Assembly (NCBI GenBank): GCA_028820635.1
Contig: JAPPIG010000064.1
Span: 62,001-126,000, forward strand
Length of the DNA stretch: 64,000 nt
Direction: 5' to 3'
Source of the DNA: Candidatus Poribacteria bacterium
Lineage (GTDB): Bacteria > Poribacteria > WGA-4E > WGA-3G
Part shown: piece after piece, positions 24,078-33,077 of the stretch
How positions within the stretch are numbered: the stretch's first letter is position 1
How the letters are laid out: each line of letters begins with the position of its first letter
The notes under the pieces: generated by a model
Databases searched by the model: none
The model's input: only the letters and a program-made list of their open reading frames with translations
Told to the model about the DNA's origin: nothing
Position numbers and translations under genes: made by a program

Positions 24078-24836
24078 ATGGTTAGTCGCAAAGACATCCA
24101 AGCCACATGTGATGACATTGTGCGTGAATTTGCGCCGCTGCAGATTATTCTTTTCGGGTCGTATGCTTACGGCGCGCCTTCCGAATATTCGGATGTTGAT
24201 CTGTTAGTCGTGATGCCGGTAGAGAACTCAGAAACGCGTCAGCAAGCATCAGAAATTCAAGAACGGATTCCGCGTCGATTCAGTATGGACCTTCTCGTGC
24301 GTTCACCTGAAGAGATCGCTTACCGCATTTCACACAACGATTGGTTTCTCCGCGAAGTCACTGAAAAAGGGGAAGTTCTTTATGAGTCTGATGGTTTCTA
24401 TATTATACCGCACAAACGAGAGAATACCGAAATGAATCCTTTAACTTTGGAGTGGATCGAATTAGCTGAGGAAGATTATGCAATAGCAAAATTAATTCAA
24501 CGAGAGCAGCTTGCGATGTGGAACGGTATGTGTTTCCATGCTCAACAGTGTGCTGAAAAATATCTAAAGGCATGGCTTCAAGAAAATAATATCCCTATTC
24601 CAAGGACACACAATTTAGAGGAATTGTTAAACTTGATTCTACCGTCTATTCCAGCTTGGCATAATTGGAAAGTTGATCTTTCAAGGCTCTCAAAACATGC
24701 AGTGGACACGCGATATGTAGGTCAAACGCCAACTGCTGAAGATGCGTTGCATGCCATGCAAACCTGTGAAATGGTGCGTCAAGCAGTTCGTGCAGAGTTA
24801 AAACTACCAATTGAGGAGAATGAGGACAATTCCTGA
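24078..24836 (+). CDS. fused minimal nucleotidyltransferase-HEPN domain protein
   Basis: A 252-residue protein starting at the ATG at 24078, which has AAGAAGG upstream; a GTG at 24045 is a less likely start. Residues about 1-110 are a nucleotidyltransferase with G27-S28 and D39, D41 in LFGSYAYGAPSEYSDVD and a third Asp in FSMDLLV. Residues about 125-250 are a HEPN domain of the kind usually found next to or fused with MNT (FHAQQCAEKYLKAWLQ, LSKHAVDTRYVG). The RNase motif R-x4-6-H is not present, so this HEPN part may not cut RNA. The stop overlaps the amidohydrolase start by one base (TGATG), which ties the two genes together. Confidence 0.88.
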   Translation: MVSRKDIQATCDDIVREFAPLQIILFGSYAYGAPSEYSDVDLLVVMPVENSETRQQASEIQERIPRRFSMDLLVRSPEEIAYRISHNDWFLREVTEKGEVLYESDGFYIIPHKRENTEMNPLTLEWIELAEEDYAIAKLIQREQLAMWNGMCFHAQQCAEKYLKAWLQENNIPIPRTHNLEELLNLILPSIPAWHNWKVDLSRLSKHAVDTRYVGQTPTAEDALHAMQTCEMVRQAVRAELKLPIEENEDNS

Positions 24837-25987
24837 TGAAATATGATCTGATTATCAAAAATGGAACTTTAATTGATCCTGCACAAGGAATCCATGCCCA
24901 AAAAGATGTAGTGGTCGCGAATGGTTGTGTTTCAAATGTAGGTGACGACATTCCAACTTCTGAAGCGCGAGACGTGATAAACGCCGATGGGTGTTACGTT
25001 ACCCCTGGTTTGATTGATTTGCACGTGCATGTTTTTCACGGTGTTAGTCATTTCGGCATTGAGCCCGATCCGACATGTTTAGCACGTGGTGCAACGACTG
25101 TTGTTGATGCTGGATCAGCGGGTGCAGATACTTTCCCAGGATTTCGTAAATATGTTATAGACGTAAGCGACACCAGAATACTTGCACAATTGAATATATC
25201 TTCTCAAGGGATGCTAACACGGGAGATTGGTGAATTAGAAAATCCAGACTATGCAGATGTAGACAAAGCATGCCGAATGATAGAGCAGCACCGCGATATA
25301 ATTCTTGGTGTCAAGGTGCGATTGACGCGTGAATCTATCGTAGGAGAACGCGCAGGTATGCAACCGCTGCATAAAGCACGTGAGGCTGCAGATGCTGCTG
25401 GGCTTCCAATGATGGTTCACCCGCAAGACGCTTGGTGTCAATCTATAGACGATATATTGGCAGTAATGGGCAAGCGTGATATCCTTACGCACTGTTTCCA
25501 TGATATGGCATGTGGTATTTTAGATGAAAACGGTATAGTCCGAGATTCTGTGCATGCTGCGATTGAACGTGGTGTTATCTTTGACGTTGGACACGGTGCA
25601 GGCTCTTTCAGTTGGGATGTCGTTGAAAAAGCGATGGAACAGGGTATTGAACCGACAACGATTTCGTCAGACTTGCATGTCTATAATATCAACGGTCCAG
25701 TATACGATCTGGTCAATGTTGTAAATAAATTTCTTTATCTTGGCATGCCGCTTGACGATGCTTTGGCAAAAGTGACCAGTGTTCCCGCAGATACGATTTT
25801 GATACCAGGGCAAGTTGGAACATTGGCTGCAGGTGCGTGGGGAGATGCTGTTGTATTTGAAATGCGCGAGGGTGAATTCCAATTGGTTGATGCTCGCGGC
25901 AAGGCTAAAACCTGTAGACAAGTACTTGAACCCATCGTTGTTATAAAAGGTGGCAAGGTATATCGGCAGAAGCAAATAGCTAACTAA
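24836..25987 (+). CDS. amidohydrolase/deacetylase-family metallohydrolase (EF_0837-like)
   Basis: A 383-residue amidohydrolase-superfamily enzyme. The binuclear metal site is complete: H63-x-H65 in DLHVHVFHG, the lysine to be carboxylated K160 in GVKVRLTRE, H195 in MVHPQDA, H219 in LTHCFHD, and D279 in TISSDLHV. It resembles the dihydroorotase-like EF_0837/AHA_3915 group, some of which cleave N-acetylated or carbamoylated amino acids; the substrate here is unknown. The length is normal. It is translated from a start overlapping the MNT-HEPN stop by one base. SLHAIV-type N-terminal beta strands (DLIIKNGTLIDPAQG) are typical of the superfamily. Confidence 0.9.
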   Translation: MKYDLIIKNGTLIDPAQGIHAQKDVVVANGCVSNVGDDIPTSEARDVINADGCYVTPGLIDLHVHVFHGVSHFGIEPDPTCLARGATTVVDAGSAGADTFPGFRKYVIDVSDTRILAQLNISSQGMLTREIGELENPDYADVDKACRMIEQHRDIILGVKVRLTRESIVGERAGMQPLHKAREAADAAGLPMMVHPQDAWCQSIDDILAVMGKRDILTHCFHDMACGILDENGIVRDSVHAAIERGVIFDVGHGAGSFSWDVVEKAMEQGIEPTTISSDLHVYNINGPVYDLVNVVNKFLYLGMPLDDALAKVTSVPADTILIPGQVGTLAAGAWGDAVVFEMREGEFQLVDARGKAKTCRQVLEPIVVIKGGKVYRQKQIAN

Positions 25988-26019
25988 AACTTATTTTACA
26001 AAAAATCAAGGAGTATTTT

Positions 26020-26673
26020 TTGAGACCTATTTTTTCTGGTACTTTAGTGTTCTTGTTTATTCTAATTGTTGGTGTAGGTTGTGATGAGGGGATGAATGTA
26101 GCCAAGCCAACTATTTCCGATGTAATGGATTCTGACCAGATGGAACTATCTGAACCTGAAAAATCTGAATCACAACCGGTTGCTGAAGTTACGCAAAATG
26201 AGGACAAGACAGATTCTACTGTTACTGATCCTGACGTTGAATCACTACAAATGCCAGAACAAACCGTTGTTTATGTTACACCTGCTGAAGTAACATCTCC
26301 ATCAGTTGGAGAACAATTCATAGTGAGTATTAATGTTGCGAATGGTGTAAGCATTGCTGGATATCAAGTAACCGTAAACTTTCATCCCACTGCGCCACGT
26401 TATGTCTCCATTACGAATGCTGATTACTTACCTGCGGGAGCATACGTGCCAGAACCAAAAGTGACTAACAGCAGCGTTAGAATCTTAGCGGTTGCTTACA
26501 GTACAGTGCCTGACGGAGATGGCACACTTGCTAAGGTAGCATTTGAGGTTCTTGAGGCAAAAGCGTCAACCATTCAGCTTACAGAGGTTCGACTCGTTGA
26601 TGCGAAGGGCAATTTTTTACCTTTCATAACTGCAGATGGTGAGGTTAATGATGCTGTGCAGAATAAAGAATAG
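26020..26673 (+). CDS. cohesin-domain protein, probable lipoprotein
   Basis: A 217-residue protein starting at TTG (26020-26022), with AAGGAG seven bases before it. The N-terminus is a hydrophobic segment ending IVGVGCDEG; the Cys suggests a lipoprotein, but position -3 is Gly, so the lipobox is weak. A Glu/Asp/Ser-rich linker covers residues about 28-78. Residues about 80-205 match a cohesin-type beta-sandwich (VTPAEVTSPSVGEQFIVSINVANGVSIAGYQVTVNF, and DGDGTLAKVAFEVL). Cohesins bind dockerins; a dockerin is encoded in this same window at 47990. No scaffoldin or cellulase genes are nearby. Confidence 0.78.
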   Translation: MRPIFSGTLVFLFILIVGVGCDEGMNVAKPTISDVMDSDQMELSEPEKSESQPVAEVTQNEDKTDSTVTDPDVESLQMPEQTVVYVTPAEVTSPSVGEQFIVSINVANGVSIAGYQVTVNFHPTAPRYVSITNADYLPAGAYVPEPKVTNSSVRILAVAYSTVPDGDGTLAKVAFEVLEAKASTIQLTEVRLVDAKGNFLPFITADGEVNDAVQNKE

Positions 26674-26684
26674 CCTCCCGTCAA

Positions 26685-26707
26685 CCTGCAAAATTATGTA
26701 TTGCAGG
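26685..26707 (+). terminator. hairpin after the cohesin gene
   Basis: CCTGCAA and TTGCAGG pair around a 9-nt loop just past the stop. No strong U-run follows, so termination is uncertain. Confidence 0.4.
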
Positions 26708-26760
26708 TAAAATTACATTAGATAAAACACGGTTAAGATACTGAATAGGAGAAGCGACTA

Positions 26761-28635
26761 ATGAAATCCCAAGATGCTGTCGAACAACAGTATTATGAAG
26801 CAGTAGATTCACTTGTCGAAAGGGTACAGGAAGATCCATATATCCTCGCCGCAATAGTTGCGGGTAGTTTCTCCCATGCCCAGGTGTGGGAAAGATCGGA
26901 TTTGGACGTTGAAATCATCGGCAAAGATGGCATCCGTCCAACCCAATCGTTTTTCTCACTTGTGGAAAATGGTGTAAACATACACGCAGGTTTGTCTCCG
27001 CGTAGTTCTTTTAAACGATCTATAGAGAGTGCACAGCAGGGTTCATTCATGCACTCCTACTTTTCTCATAGCACGCTTCTATTCTCACGCGATGACTCAA
27101 TCAATGAATGGTACGATAAAAATGCAAGCCGTGATAGCATCGGGGAACGAGATAAGCAACTCCAAGTGCTAAACGTCATCGCTGAAACCTTGCCATCGCT
27201 TATCTATGCCGAAAAGCAGTTTTATGTTAATAACGATGTGATAACTTCTTTCTTGTCACTCCTTGGGGTTGTGCAAGGATTAGCACGGATAGAGGTGTTA
27301 TTGAACAATCAGATTCCTGCACGAGAAGTCATCCAACCCGCTCTTGAATACAACCCCGATTTTTTTAATTATGTTTATACCGACCTAATTAATTGCGAAA
27401 AGAACGAAGCGATTATTCAAAATGCACTCGATGCAATTAATGCGTATATTGACGAACGTCAGTTTATCTTCCAACCGATTCTGGACTACCTTGCAGAGCA
27501 GAAAGGACCGCGGACAAATTCTGAAATGAACGCCCATTTTCATTCAAGATTCCGCGATGCATCCGTTGATGTGATATGCCAATGGTTGACATGGAAAGGA
27601 ATTATCAATCAGGTTTCTGCCCCCATGAAACTTACTGTCAAAAGCCAAATTGCAGTAGAGGAGCCCGCTTATTATTGTGATGATTCCGAACCCGATTTAC
27701 ATCCTTCTCGTCTCAAATCTGATATTCATTCCGATATTGAAAATGCAGTAGAAAAGTTTACAGATACTATTGCTGAAGATCGTTACATCGTTGCGGCTAT
27801 TCTCACCAGTAATTTAGCAGAAAACAACGTTTGGGAAAAGACGAATATAAATATTTCGCTCATTATGAGAGATGGCACGAAATTTCAACAAAGAGAGTGT
27901 CAATTAGTTGAGGATGGCATACCGATCCGAGTAAGACTCCAACCCCGAAGTGCTTATAAAAAGTTGATGGAAAGGAACTTACAAGGGAGTGGAATATTTT
28001 CTATCATGTCTCAAAGTAAGATACTTTTTACTAAAGACCCGTCTCTTACTGATTTGCATAAAAACCTTGATGTCATCGGCAAACGTGATAAGGAATCCCA
28101 ACTATTTAACGCAGCCAGCGGTGTAACTACGGTCCTTGACAAAACGGAAAAGTGGTTTTATGTCAAGAAAGATTACAATTATACGTTCCATTATTTAATG
28201 TCCGCAGTGAGAGAATTAGCGCGTCTTGAAACCATCAGGCATGGTGAAACCCCAAAACGAAAAGTGATTTATCAAGCACTTAAACACAATCCTGAGTTTT
28301 TTAACGCTATTTTTACCAATATTATCAATGTACCGAAAAATGAGGAAAATCTTGGCAAAGTGTTACAACAGATTGATACATACTTGGAAGATAATGCGCA
28401 GACATTTTTTAAACCGCTACTTGATTTTTTGGAGGATGCGGGAGGTGAACAATCATTGTCAGACATTTACGATCACTTTGGTCATCGTCAGCTATGGATT
28501 TGTATGGCGTGTGAATGGCTTTCCCGTAAGGAGATTTTGGAGCAATTTTCTTCACCTATCCGATTGACTATGGACAGTAAGGTTTCTGTAGAAGAGCCTG
28601 CCTATTATTACGATATTGAAAATCCATTTTTATAG
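26761..28635 (+). CDS. duplicated nucleotidyltransferase-like protein, second half lacking catalytic residues
   Basis: A 624-residue protein made of two collinear halves of about 310 residues. The first has a nucleotidyltransferase motif: G35-S36 in VAGSFSHAQVW and D47, D49 in SDLDVEI. In the second, the aligned residues are S350-N351 and N362, N364 (LTSNLAENNVWEKTNINISL), so the catalytic signature is gone. Both halves share IGxRDK, FF-N and a winged-helix-like end with SAPMKLTVKS/SSPIRLTMDS and VEEPAYY. The pattern resembles aminoglycoside-type nucleotidyltransferases. A third carboxylate is not obvious even in the first half (GVNIHAGL). AGGAG precedes the ATG. Confidence 0.78.
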   Translation: MKSQDAVEQQYYEAVDSLVERVQEDPYILAAIVAGSFSHAQVWERSDLDVEIIGKDGIRPTQSFFSLVENGVNIHAGLSPRSSFKRSIESAQQGSFMHSYFSHSTLLFSRDDSINEWYDKNASRDSIGERDKQLQVLNVIAETLPSLIYAEKQFYVNNDVITSFLSLLGVVQGLARIEVLLNNQIPAREVIQPALEYNPDFFNYVYTDLINCEKNEAIIQNALDAINAYIDERQFIFQPILDYLAEQKGPRTNSEMNAHFHSRFRDASVDVICQWLTWKGIINQVSAPMKLTVKSQIAVEEPAYYCDDSEPDLHPSRLKSDIHSDIENAVEKFTDTIAEDRYIVAAILTSNLAENNVWEKTNINISLIMRDGTKFQQRECQLVEDGIPIRVRLQPRSAYKKLMERNLQGSGIFSIMSQSKILFTKDPSLTDLHKNLDVIGKRDKESQLFNAASGVTTVLDKTEKWFYVKKDYNYTFHYLMSAVRELARLETIRHGETPKRKVIYQALKHNPEFFNAIFTNIINVPKNEENLGKVLQQIDTYLEDNAQTFFKPLLDFLEDAGGEQSLSDIYDHFGHRQLWICMACEWLSRKEILEQFSSPIRLTMDSKVSVEEPAYYYDIENPFL

Positions 28636-28647
28636 AGGTTGTATATA

Positions 28648-28803
28648 GCCCCAGCGGGGCGAAATGTTTATAGTACGCGCCCACCCAATGTTTAGCCCCA
28701 GCGGGGCGAAATGTGTGTAATACTCTCATTTATATGTCGCTCCTACGGAGCTCAAAGGATATATTCCCACGTTTACTACAAACATATCGTTCCTACGGAA
28801 CTC
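28648..28803. repeat. cluster of four hairpin repeats, same family as 1828-1990
   Basis: Forward copies lie at 28648-28673 and 28695-28720 (GCCCC-AGC-GGGGC then GAAATGTTTATAG or GAAATGTGTGTAA). Reverse copies lie at 28731-28753 (GAGCTCC-GTA-GGAGC) and 28781-28803 (GAGTTCC-GTA-GGAAC). They fill most of the 376-bp gap before uvrA; the remainder holds the uvrA promoter and a weak copy of the CCTCCTACAAG-type repeat at about 28817-28841. Confidence 0.75.
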
Positions 28804-28887
28804 AAGGATGTTAAGTTAGGTTTTCAAGTCCTCCCACAAGGACACCTGGTAATAATAGACCTACGCTGTCAATTGTAACTATAACAG

Positions 28888-28917
28888 TTATTTTTTCGTA
28901 AATTTGTATGGTATAAT
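28888..28917 (+). promoter_or_regulatory. extended -10 promoter of uvrA
   Basis: TGGTATAAT at 28909-28917 is an extended -10 box. The -35 position has only TTATTT. Transcription would start near 28924, 88 nt before the ATG. No LexA-like palindrome was seen around it. Confidence 0.5.
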
Positions 28918-29011
28918 TTAGATAATTCCTATTTCAATCACTACATATAACAAGACCATTCACACCGGACATTTTTTCAATTTGGATTTATAATAAGCAA
29001 GGAGGAAACAC

Positions 29012-31882
29012 ATGAGGCAAACGGTCTCAGTTAAAGGAGCGCGAGAAAATAACCTGCAAAATATAGAATTGGAGATACCACGCGATCAACTCGTCGTTGT
29101 TACGGGCATCAGCGGGTCGGGTAAATCCTCATTAGCATTTGACACCGTCTATGCTGAGGGGCAACGCCGATTCCTTGAATCAATGTCTACCTACGCCAAA
29201 CGGTTCATTACACAGTTGAAAAAACCTGACGTTGATTTTATTGATGGGTTGTCGCCTGTTGTTTCAATTGAGCAAAAAACAATCACAGCGAACCCGCGTT
29301 CCACTGTGGGAACGATGACCGATTTGCAAGACTACCTGCGAATGCTTTTCTCCACTATCGGTTTATCACATTGCCCATATTGTGAGACAGAAATTCCGAT
29401 CCGTTCTCACTATCAAATTTTAGAGCGACTACTTTCTTTCCCAGACGACACAGAAGTAGAAATCCATGCCCCCGTTTTCAAGATTTATGGCGAAGATTAT
29501 GAATACCTCTTTGACGATATTAGGACTAAAGGCTGCAGACATGTGCGTATTGACGATGTTGAACACGACATCAGTGAAGAAATAGAATTAGATCAAGATA
29601 AAGAATACGACATTCAGGTTATTGTTGACAAATTTTTCGTCAAAAAAGACGTTGATAAACAAGTTTTAGCTGCACTTGAACATGCTATGTTGGTCGGTGA
29701 AGGTTTTCTGCGTTTTCATGTGCAACCGCCGGATGACGAAGATGTTGACGTTGATGAACTACTGGCAGATTTTGGCTGTGCTGAACACGGTGTGTTGATG
29801 TGCGAATTAGGCCCACATCATTTTACCTTTAACGAGCCAACCGGTGCTTGCGTAACTTGTTCCGGTCTCGGCACCTACTTACAGGTCCATCCTAATCTAC
29901 TCGTCCCCGACAAAACAAGAAGCATTGCTGATGGTGCGTTTGTCAAGCAAGCCTTTAACTATGAGCCAGACAGATGGGATGGGCGGATGATGTATAGTCT
30001 TGCCCAACACTATAAGATTGATCTGGATATGCCTTTTGCCGACCTTCCAGACGAGATTGTGGATATTGTGTTTTACGGCACACGGGGAGAGGAATTTCCA
30101 CTCTGTCAAGCACCAGACGCAAAACCGATGCGGGAAAAGCATATCGGCATGCCTGTCCGTTTTGATGGCATTATCACCCGCATTGACAGGCGTTATCGGA
30201 ATTACCGGAAACAGGGCGAGGCACATTCAGGGATGGAGGATTATCTCCGAAAAGTGATGGTTGAACACACTTGTCCCGATTGCCACGGCATGAAACTTAA
30301 ACGACAGCGCCTCCTTGTTACTATTGATGACAAGACTATCCACGATGTTGGCGAATTGCATCTTGAACAGTTACGCGATTTCCTATCAGGTATTGAAGAT
30401 ATGCCTGAAAAACAGCGCGAAGCGGGTCAACGTGTTATCAGAGAATTGGTCACCCGCATTGAATTACTTCTCGGCATCGGTCTCGACTATCTAAATCTCA
30501 ATAGGCGTTCCGCTACGCTTTCGGGTGGTGAATCGCAACGTATCCGTCTTTCTACTCAAATTGGATCGGGATTGATGGGCATGCTGTATGTGCTTGACGA
30601 ACCGAGTATCGGTTTACATCCGAAAGACAATGAGAAGATGATTGAAACCTTGCGTAAATTGCGTGACATCGGCAATACAGTAATTGTTGTTGAGCACGAT
30701 GAAAGCACAATCCGTGCTGCGGACCATATTATTGAGATGGGTCCTGGTCCAGGTGTTCACGGTGGGCATGTTGTCGTCCAAGGTCCGTATGAAAAGATAA
30801 TTAAGAGCGACGATTCCTTGACGGGTCTGTATATGAGCGGGAAACGTGAAATTCCGATGCCTATTGAACGCCGCGCCATGAACGGCAAATTTCTGAGTGT
30901 TACAGGTGCCAGAGAAAATAATCTACAAAATATCAGTGTTGATATTCCGTTAGGCGCGTTTATCTGTATTACGGGTGCATCTGGATCGGGTAAAAGCACG
31001 CTTCTCAACGAGATTATTTACAAAAGACTCTATTCTATCTACCACGATAGCCGCACACTTTACGGAGAGCATGATGAACTTGAAGGGCACGAAAACATCA
31101 GCGATGTAATTAACATTGACCAGTCCCCGATTGGCCGTTCACCACGTTCAAATCCTGCGACTTACATCGGTTTTTATGATAATATACGCAAACTTTTTGC
31201 AAGCACACCTGCAGCGGAATTACGCGGCTATACTGCCTCACGTTTCAGTTTTAATGTAAAAGGCGGACGATGCGAGGAATGCCACGGGGAAGGAACAATC
31301 ACAACGCAACTGCACTTTATGCCAGACGTTGAGGTTACTTGCCCAACTTGTAAAGGTGCGCGCTACAATGAAGATACGCTTGAGGTTACCTATAACGGCA
31401 AGAATATATCCGAAATCCTTGAGATGTCAATTGAGGATGGTGTTGAATTCTTTGTTGACCAACGTCTGATTTGCCACAAGTTAGGTGTTATGAACGAACT
31501 CGGACTCGGCTATCTCAAAATTGGGCATCCTGCGCCTATTTTGTCTGGTGGTGAAGCGCAAAGGATTAAACTTGCTAATGAACTCAGCAAAATCAAGCGC
31601 GGAAAACATAATCTCTATATTCTTGATGAACCGACTACGGGGCTGCATCTTGCCGATATTCAAAAACTCTTGGATAGCATCGGACGACTGGTGGATTCTG
31701 GGCATACGGTGATTGTGATTGAGCATCATCTGGATGTAATTAAAACTGCTGATTATGTGATTGACCTCGGTCCGGAGGGTGGACATAAGGGTGGACAGGT
31801 TTTAGCGCAGGGCACGCCAGAAGAAATTGCGAAGGTGCGAAAGTCTTTTACGGGTCGGTTTTTGAAGGAGCATCTTGCGTAG
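29012..31882 (+). CDS. uvrA: UvrA-type excinuclease ATPase
   Basis: A 956-residue protein with two ABC ATPase modules: Walker [10 protein letters not shown] and GASGSGKST, signatures [11 protein letters not shown] and [11 protein letters not shown], and Walker B LYVLDEPS and LYILDEPT. Zinc-binding cysteine pairs are visible at CPYC with CVTC, CPDC, and CEEC with CPTC. UvrA loads UvrB on damaged DNA in nucleotide excision repair. The N-terminal block reads [23 protein letters not shown] instead of the classical SLSSYARQFLG type, so this may be a divergent UvrA class or a second paralogue. GGAGG precedes the ATG. Its last 24 codons recur as a fossil at 32991-33062. Confidence 0.9.
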   Translation: MRQTVSVKGARENNLQNIELEIPRDQLVVVTGISGSGKSSLAFDTVYAEGQRRFLESMSTYAKRFITQLKKPDVDFIDGLSPVVSIEQKTITANPRSTVGTMTDLQDYLRMLFSTIGLSHCPYCETEIPIRSHYQILERLLSFPDDTEVEIHAPVFKIYGEDYEYLFDDIRTKGCRHVRIDDVEHDISEEIELDQDKEYDIQVIVDKFFVKKDVDKQVLAALEHAMLVGEGFLRFHVQPPDDEDVDVDELLADFGCAEHGVLMCELGPHHFTFNEPTGACVTCSGLGTYLQVHPNLLVPDKTRSIADGAFVKQAFNYEPDRWDGRMMYSLAQHYKIDLDMPFADLPDEIVDIVFYGTRGEEFPLCQAPDAKPMREKHIGMPVRFDGIITRIDRRYRNYRKQGEAHSGMEDYLRKVMVEHTCPDCHGMKLKRQRLLVTIDDKTIHDVGELHLEQLRDFLSGIEDMPEKQREAGQRVIRELVTRIELLLGIGLDYLNLNRRSATLSGGESQRIRLSTQIGSGLMGMLYVLDEPSIGLHPKDNEKMIETLRKLRDIGNTVIVVEHDESTIRAADHIIEMGPGPGVHGGHVVVQGPYEKIIKSDDSLTGLYMSGKREIPMPIERRAMNGKFLSVTGARENNLQNISVDIPLGAFICITGASGSGKSTLLNEIIYKRLYSIYHDSRTLYGEHDELEGHENISDVINIDQSPIGRSPRSNPATYIGFYDNIRKLFASTPAAELRGYTASRFSFNVKGGRCEECHGEGTITTQLHFMPDVEVTCPTCKGARYNEDTLEVTYNGKNISEILEMSIEDGVEFFVDQRLICHKLGVMNELGLGYLKIGHPAPILSGGEAQRIKLANELSKIKRGKHNLYILDEPTTGLHLADIQKLLDSIGRLVDSGHTVIVIEHHLDVIKTADYVIDLGPEGGHKGGQVLAQGTPEEIAKVRKSFTGRFLKEHLA

Positions 31883-31916
31883 GCTGCTTGCTATTACACA
31901 ATCTCAAGAACTGTAG

Positions 31917-31944
31917 GGCGAGGTCGCTGTGCCTCGCCTTTTTG
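31917..31944 (+). terminator. rho-independent terminator after uvrA
   Basis: GGCGAGG-TCGCTGTG-CCTCGCC is followed by TTTTTG. A near copy (CGAGGC-TGAGT-GCCTCG then CCTTTTTG) lies after the WD40 gene at 35009-35032. Confidence 0.75.
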
Positions 31945-31960
31945 TTTTGACACAATTACC

Positions 31961-31989
31961 TTGAAAAATCATGTATTTTCTGTTAAAAT
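31961..31989 (+). promoter_or_regulatory. candidate promoter of the Uma2-family gene
   Basis: TTGAAA at 31961-31966 and TAAAAT at 31984-31989 are 17 bp apart, about 95 nt before the ATG. CTGTTT/AAACAG at 32008-32031 is a weak inverted repeat downstream. Confidence 0.45.
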
Positions 31990-32080
31990 CAAAAGAAATG
32001 ATAAGACTGTTTTGTGATATTTTCAAACAGCATGAGTGTTGCTTAAATAGTTCCTATCCTAATACACAACGGAGAAAATC

Positions 32081-32965
32081 ATGGATACGCTAAACGATTT
32101 CAGAATGAAACAAAAAAAGTATATGCCCATCTTTCCAAAAGCGAGTGGAAAACCAACTATTTACATAGAAGGCTATCCGTGTGAGGACGACGAACCTATG
32201 GCTGAAACCGATTTTCATGCTGAACAAATAACTACGTTATCTGACCAACTCAAGCGATACTTTGCAATCAACGATCTGGTTCATATCGCTGTTGACAGTT
32301 TTATCTATTATAGCGAAGGCGACATCACAAAGTGTGTCGCCCCCGATATCCACATCGTGTTTGGTGTTGAGAAATATCCACTACGTCGTAGTTTCTATAC
32401 GTGGGCAGAAGGTGCAGTGCCCGTTGCTGTCTTTGAGTTTCTCTCTGACTCAACTGCACATCTGGATCGGGAGAAAAAAGTAGACTTGTATATGACAGAA
32501 ATAGGCGTTCAAGAATACTTTATCCACCAACCTGAAATGGAGAAACCGGCGGAATTTCGCGGTTGGCAGCGGAGTACTTCTGGGAATTATACTGAGATTG
32601 AACCTGATGCCGAAGGTGGATTGTTCAGTAATGCGTTAAATTTCTGGTTTCGATGGAAAGATGACCTAAAGACACATGTGAGGCTATTGCGTCCGTACCT
32701 GCCTGATGGCACACCTATAACAACTTCTATGGAAGAACAACAACTTCACAAGCAAGAAAAACAACTTAGAGAACAAGAACAGCAACTGCGAGAACAAGAA
32801 AAACACCTACGAGAGGAAGCAGAGGCAATGGCAGCAGAAGAAGCAGAGCGACGACAAGCAGCAGAGGCATTTGCCAAACAGGAAACTGAGCGGCGACAGG
32901 AGTTAGAAGCTGAGTTAGAACAACTCCGGAAACAAGTCGGTGATAGCCAAGATAGGACTCCTTGA
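32081..32965 (+). CDS. Uma2-family (DUF820) protein with C-terminal coiled coil
   Basis: A 294-residue protein. Residues about 25-200 match the Uma2/DUF820 fold, a PD-(D/E)xK nuclease-like family: D89 in APDIHIVF, E119 in VAVFEFLSDST, K132-K133 in REKKVDLY, and GVQEYFIHQP. The family is abundant in Cyanobacteria and Poribacteria, and its nuclease activity is predicted rather than shown for most members. Residues about 222-290 are a charged coiled coil built on repeats of EKQLREQEQQ. CGGAG precedes the ATG. The gene sits between uvrA and a fossil of the uvrA 3' end, as if inserted there. Confidence 0.82.
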   Translation: MDTLNDFRMKQKKYMPIFPKASGKPTIYIEGYPCEDDEPMAETDFHAEQITTLSDQLKRYFAINDLVHIAVDSFIYYSEGDITKCVAPDIHIVFGVEKYPLRRSFYTWAEGAVPVAVFEFLSDSTAHLDREKKVDLYMTEIGVQEYFIHQPEMEKPAEFRGWQRSTSGNYTEIEPDAEGGLFSNALNFWFRWKDDLKTHVRLLRPYLPDGTPITTSMEEQQLHKQEKQLREQEQQLREQEKHLREEAEAMAAEEAERRQAAEAFAKQETERRQELEAELEQLRKQVGDSQDRTP

Positions 32966-32990
32966 CATATCTGAGATATAACCATAGACA

Positions 32991-33077
32991 CAAGGCACGC
33001 CTGAGGAAATTGTGAAGGTACGTATGTCTTTTACTGAACGGTTTTTGAAGGAACATTTGCCTAAAGGAAAACTATGA
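32991..33077 (+). pseudogene. fossil of the uvrA 3' end
   Basis: This open stretch reads QGTPEEIVKVRMSFTERFLK and then EHLPK before a TGA at 33075-33077. The last 24 codons of uvrA (31808-31879) encode the same residues except at a few positions. By hand count, 57 of 72 bases match. No similarity is apparent upstream of it, so it is a detached tail. Its stop overlaps the start of the WD40 gene (ATGA). Confidence 0.8.

Noticed and set aside
32746-33056. Minus-strand Ser/Cys-rich and Leu/Val-rich frames over the Uma2 tail
   Set aside because: They arise as antisense of Gln/Glu/Arg codons in the coiled coil.
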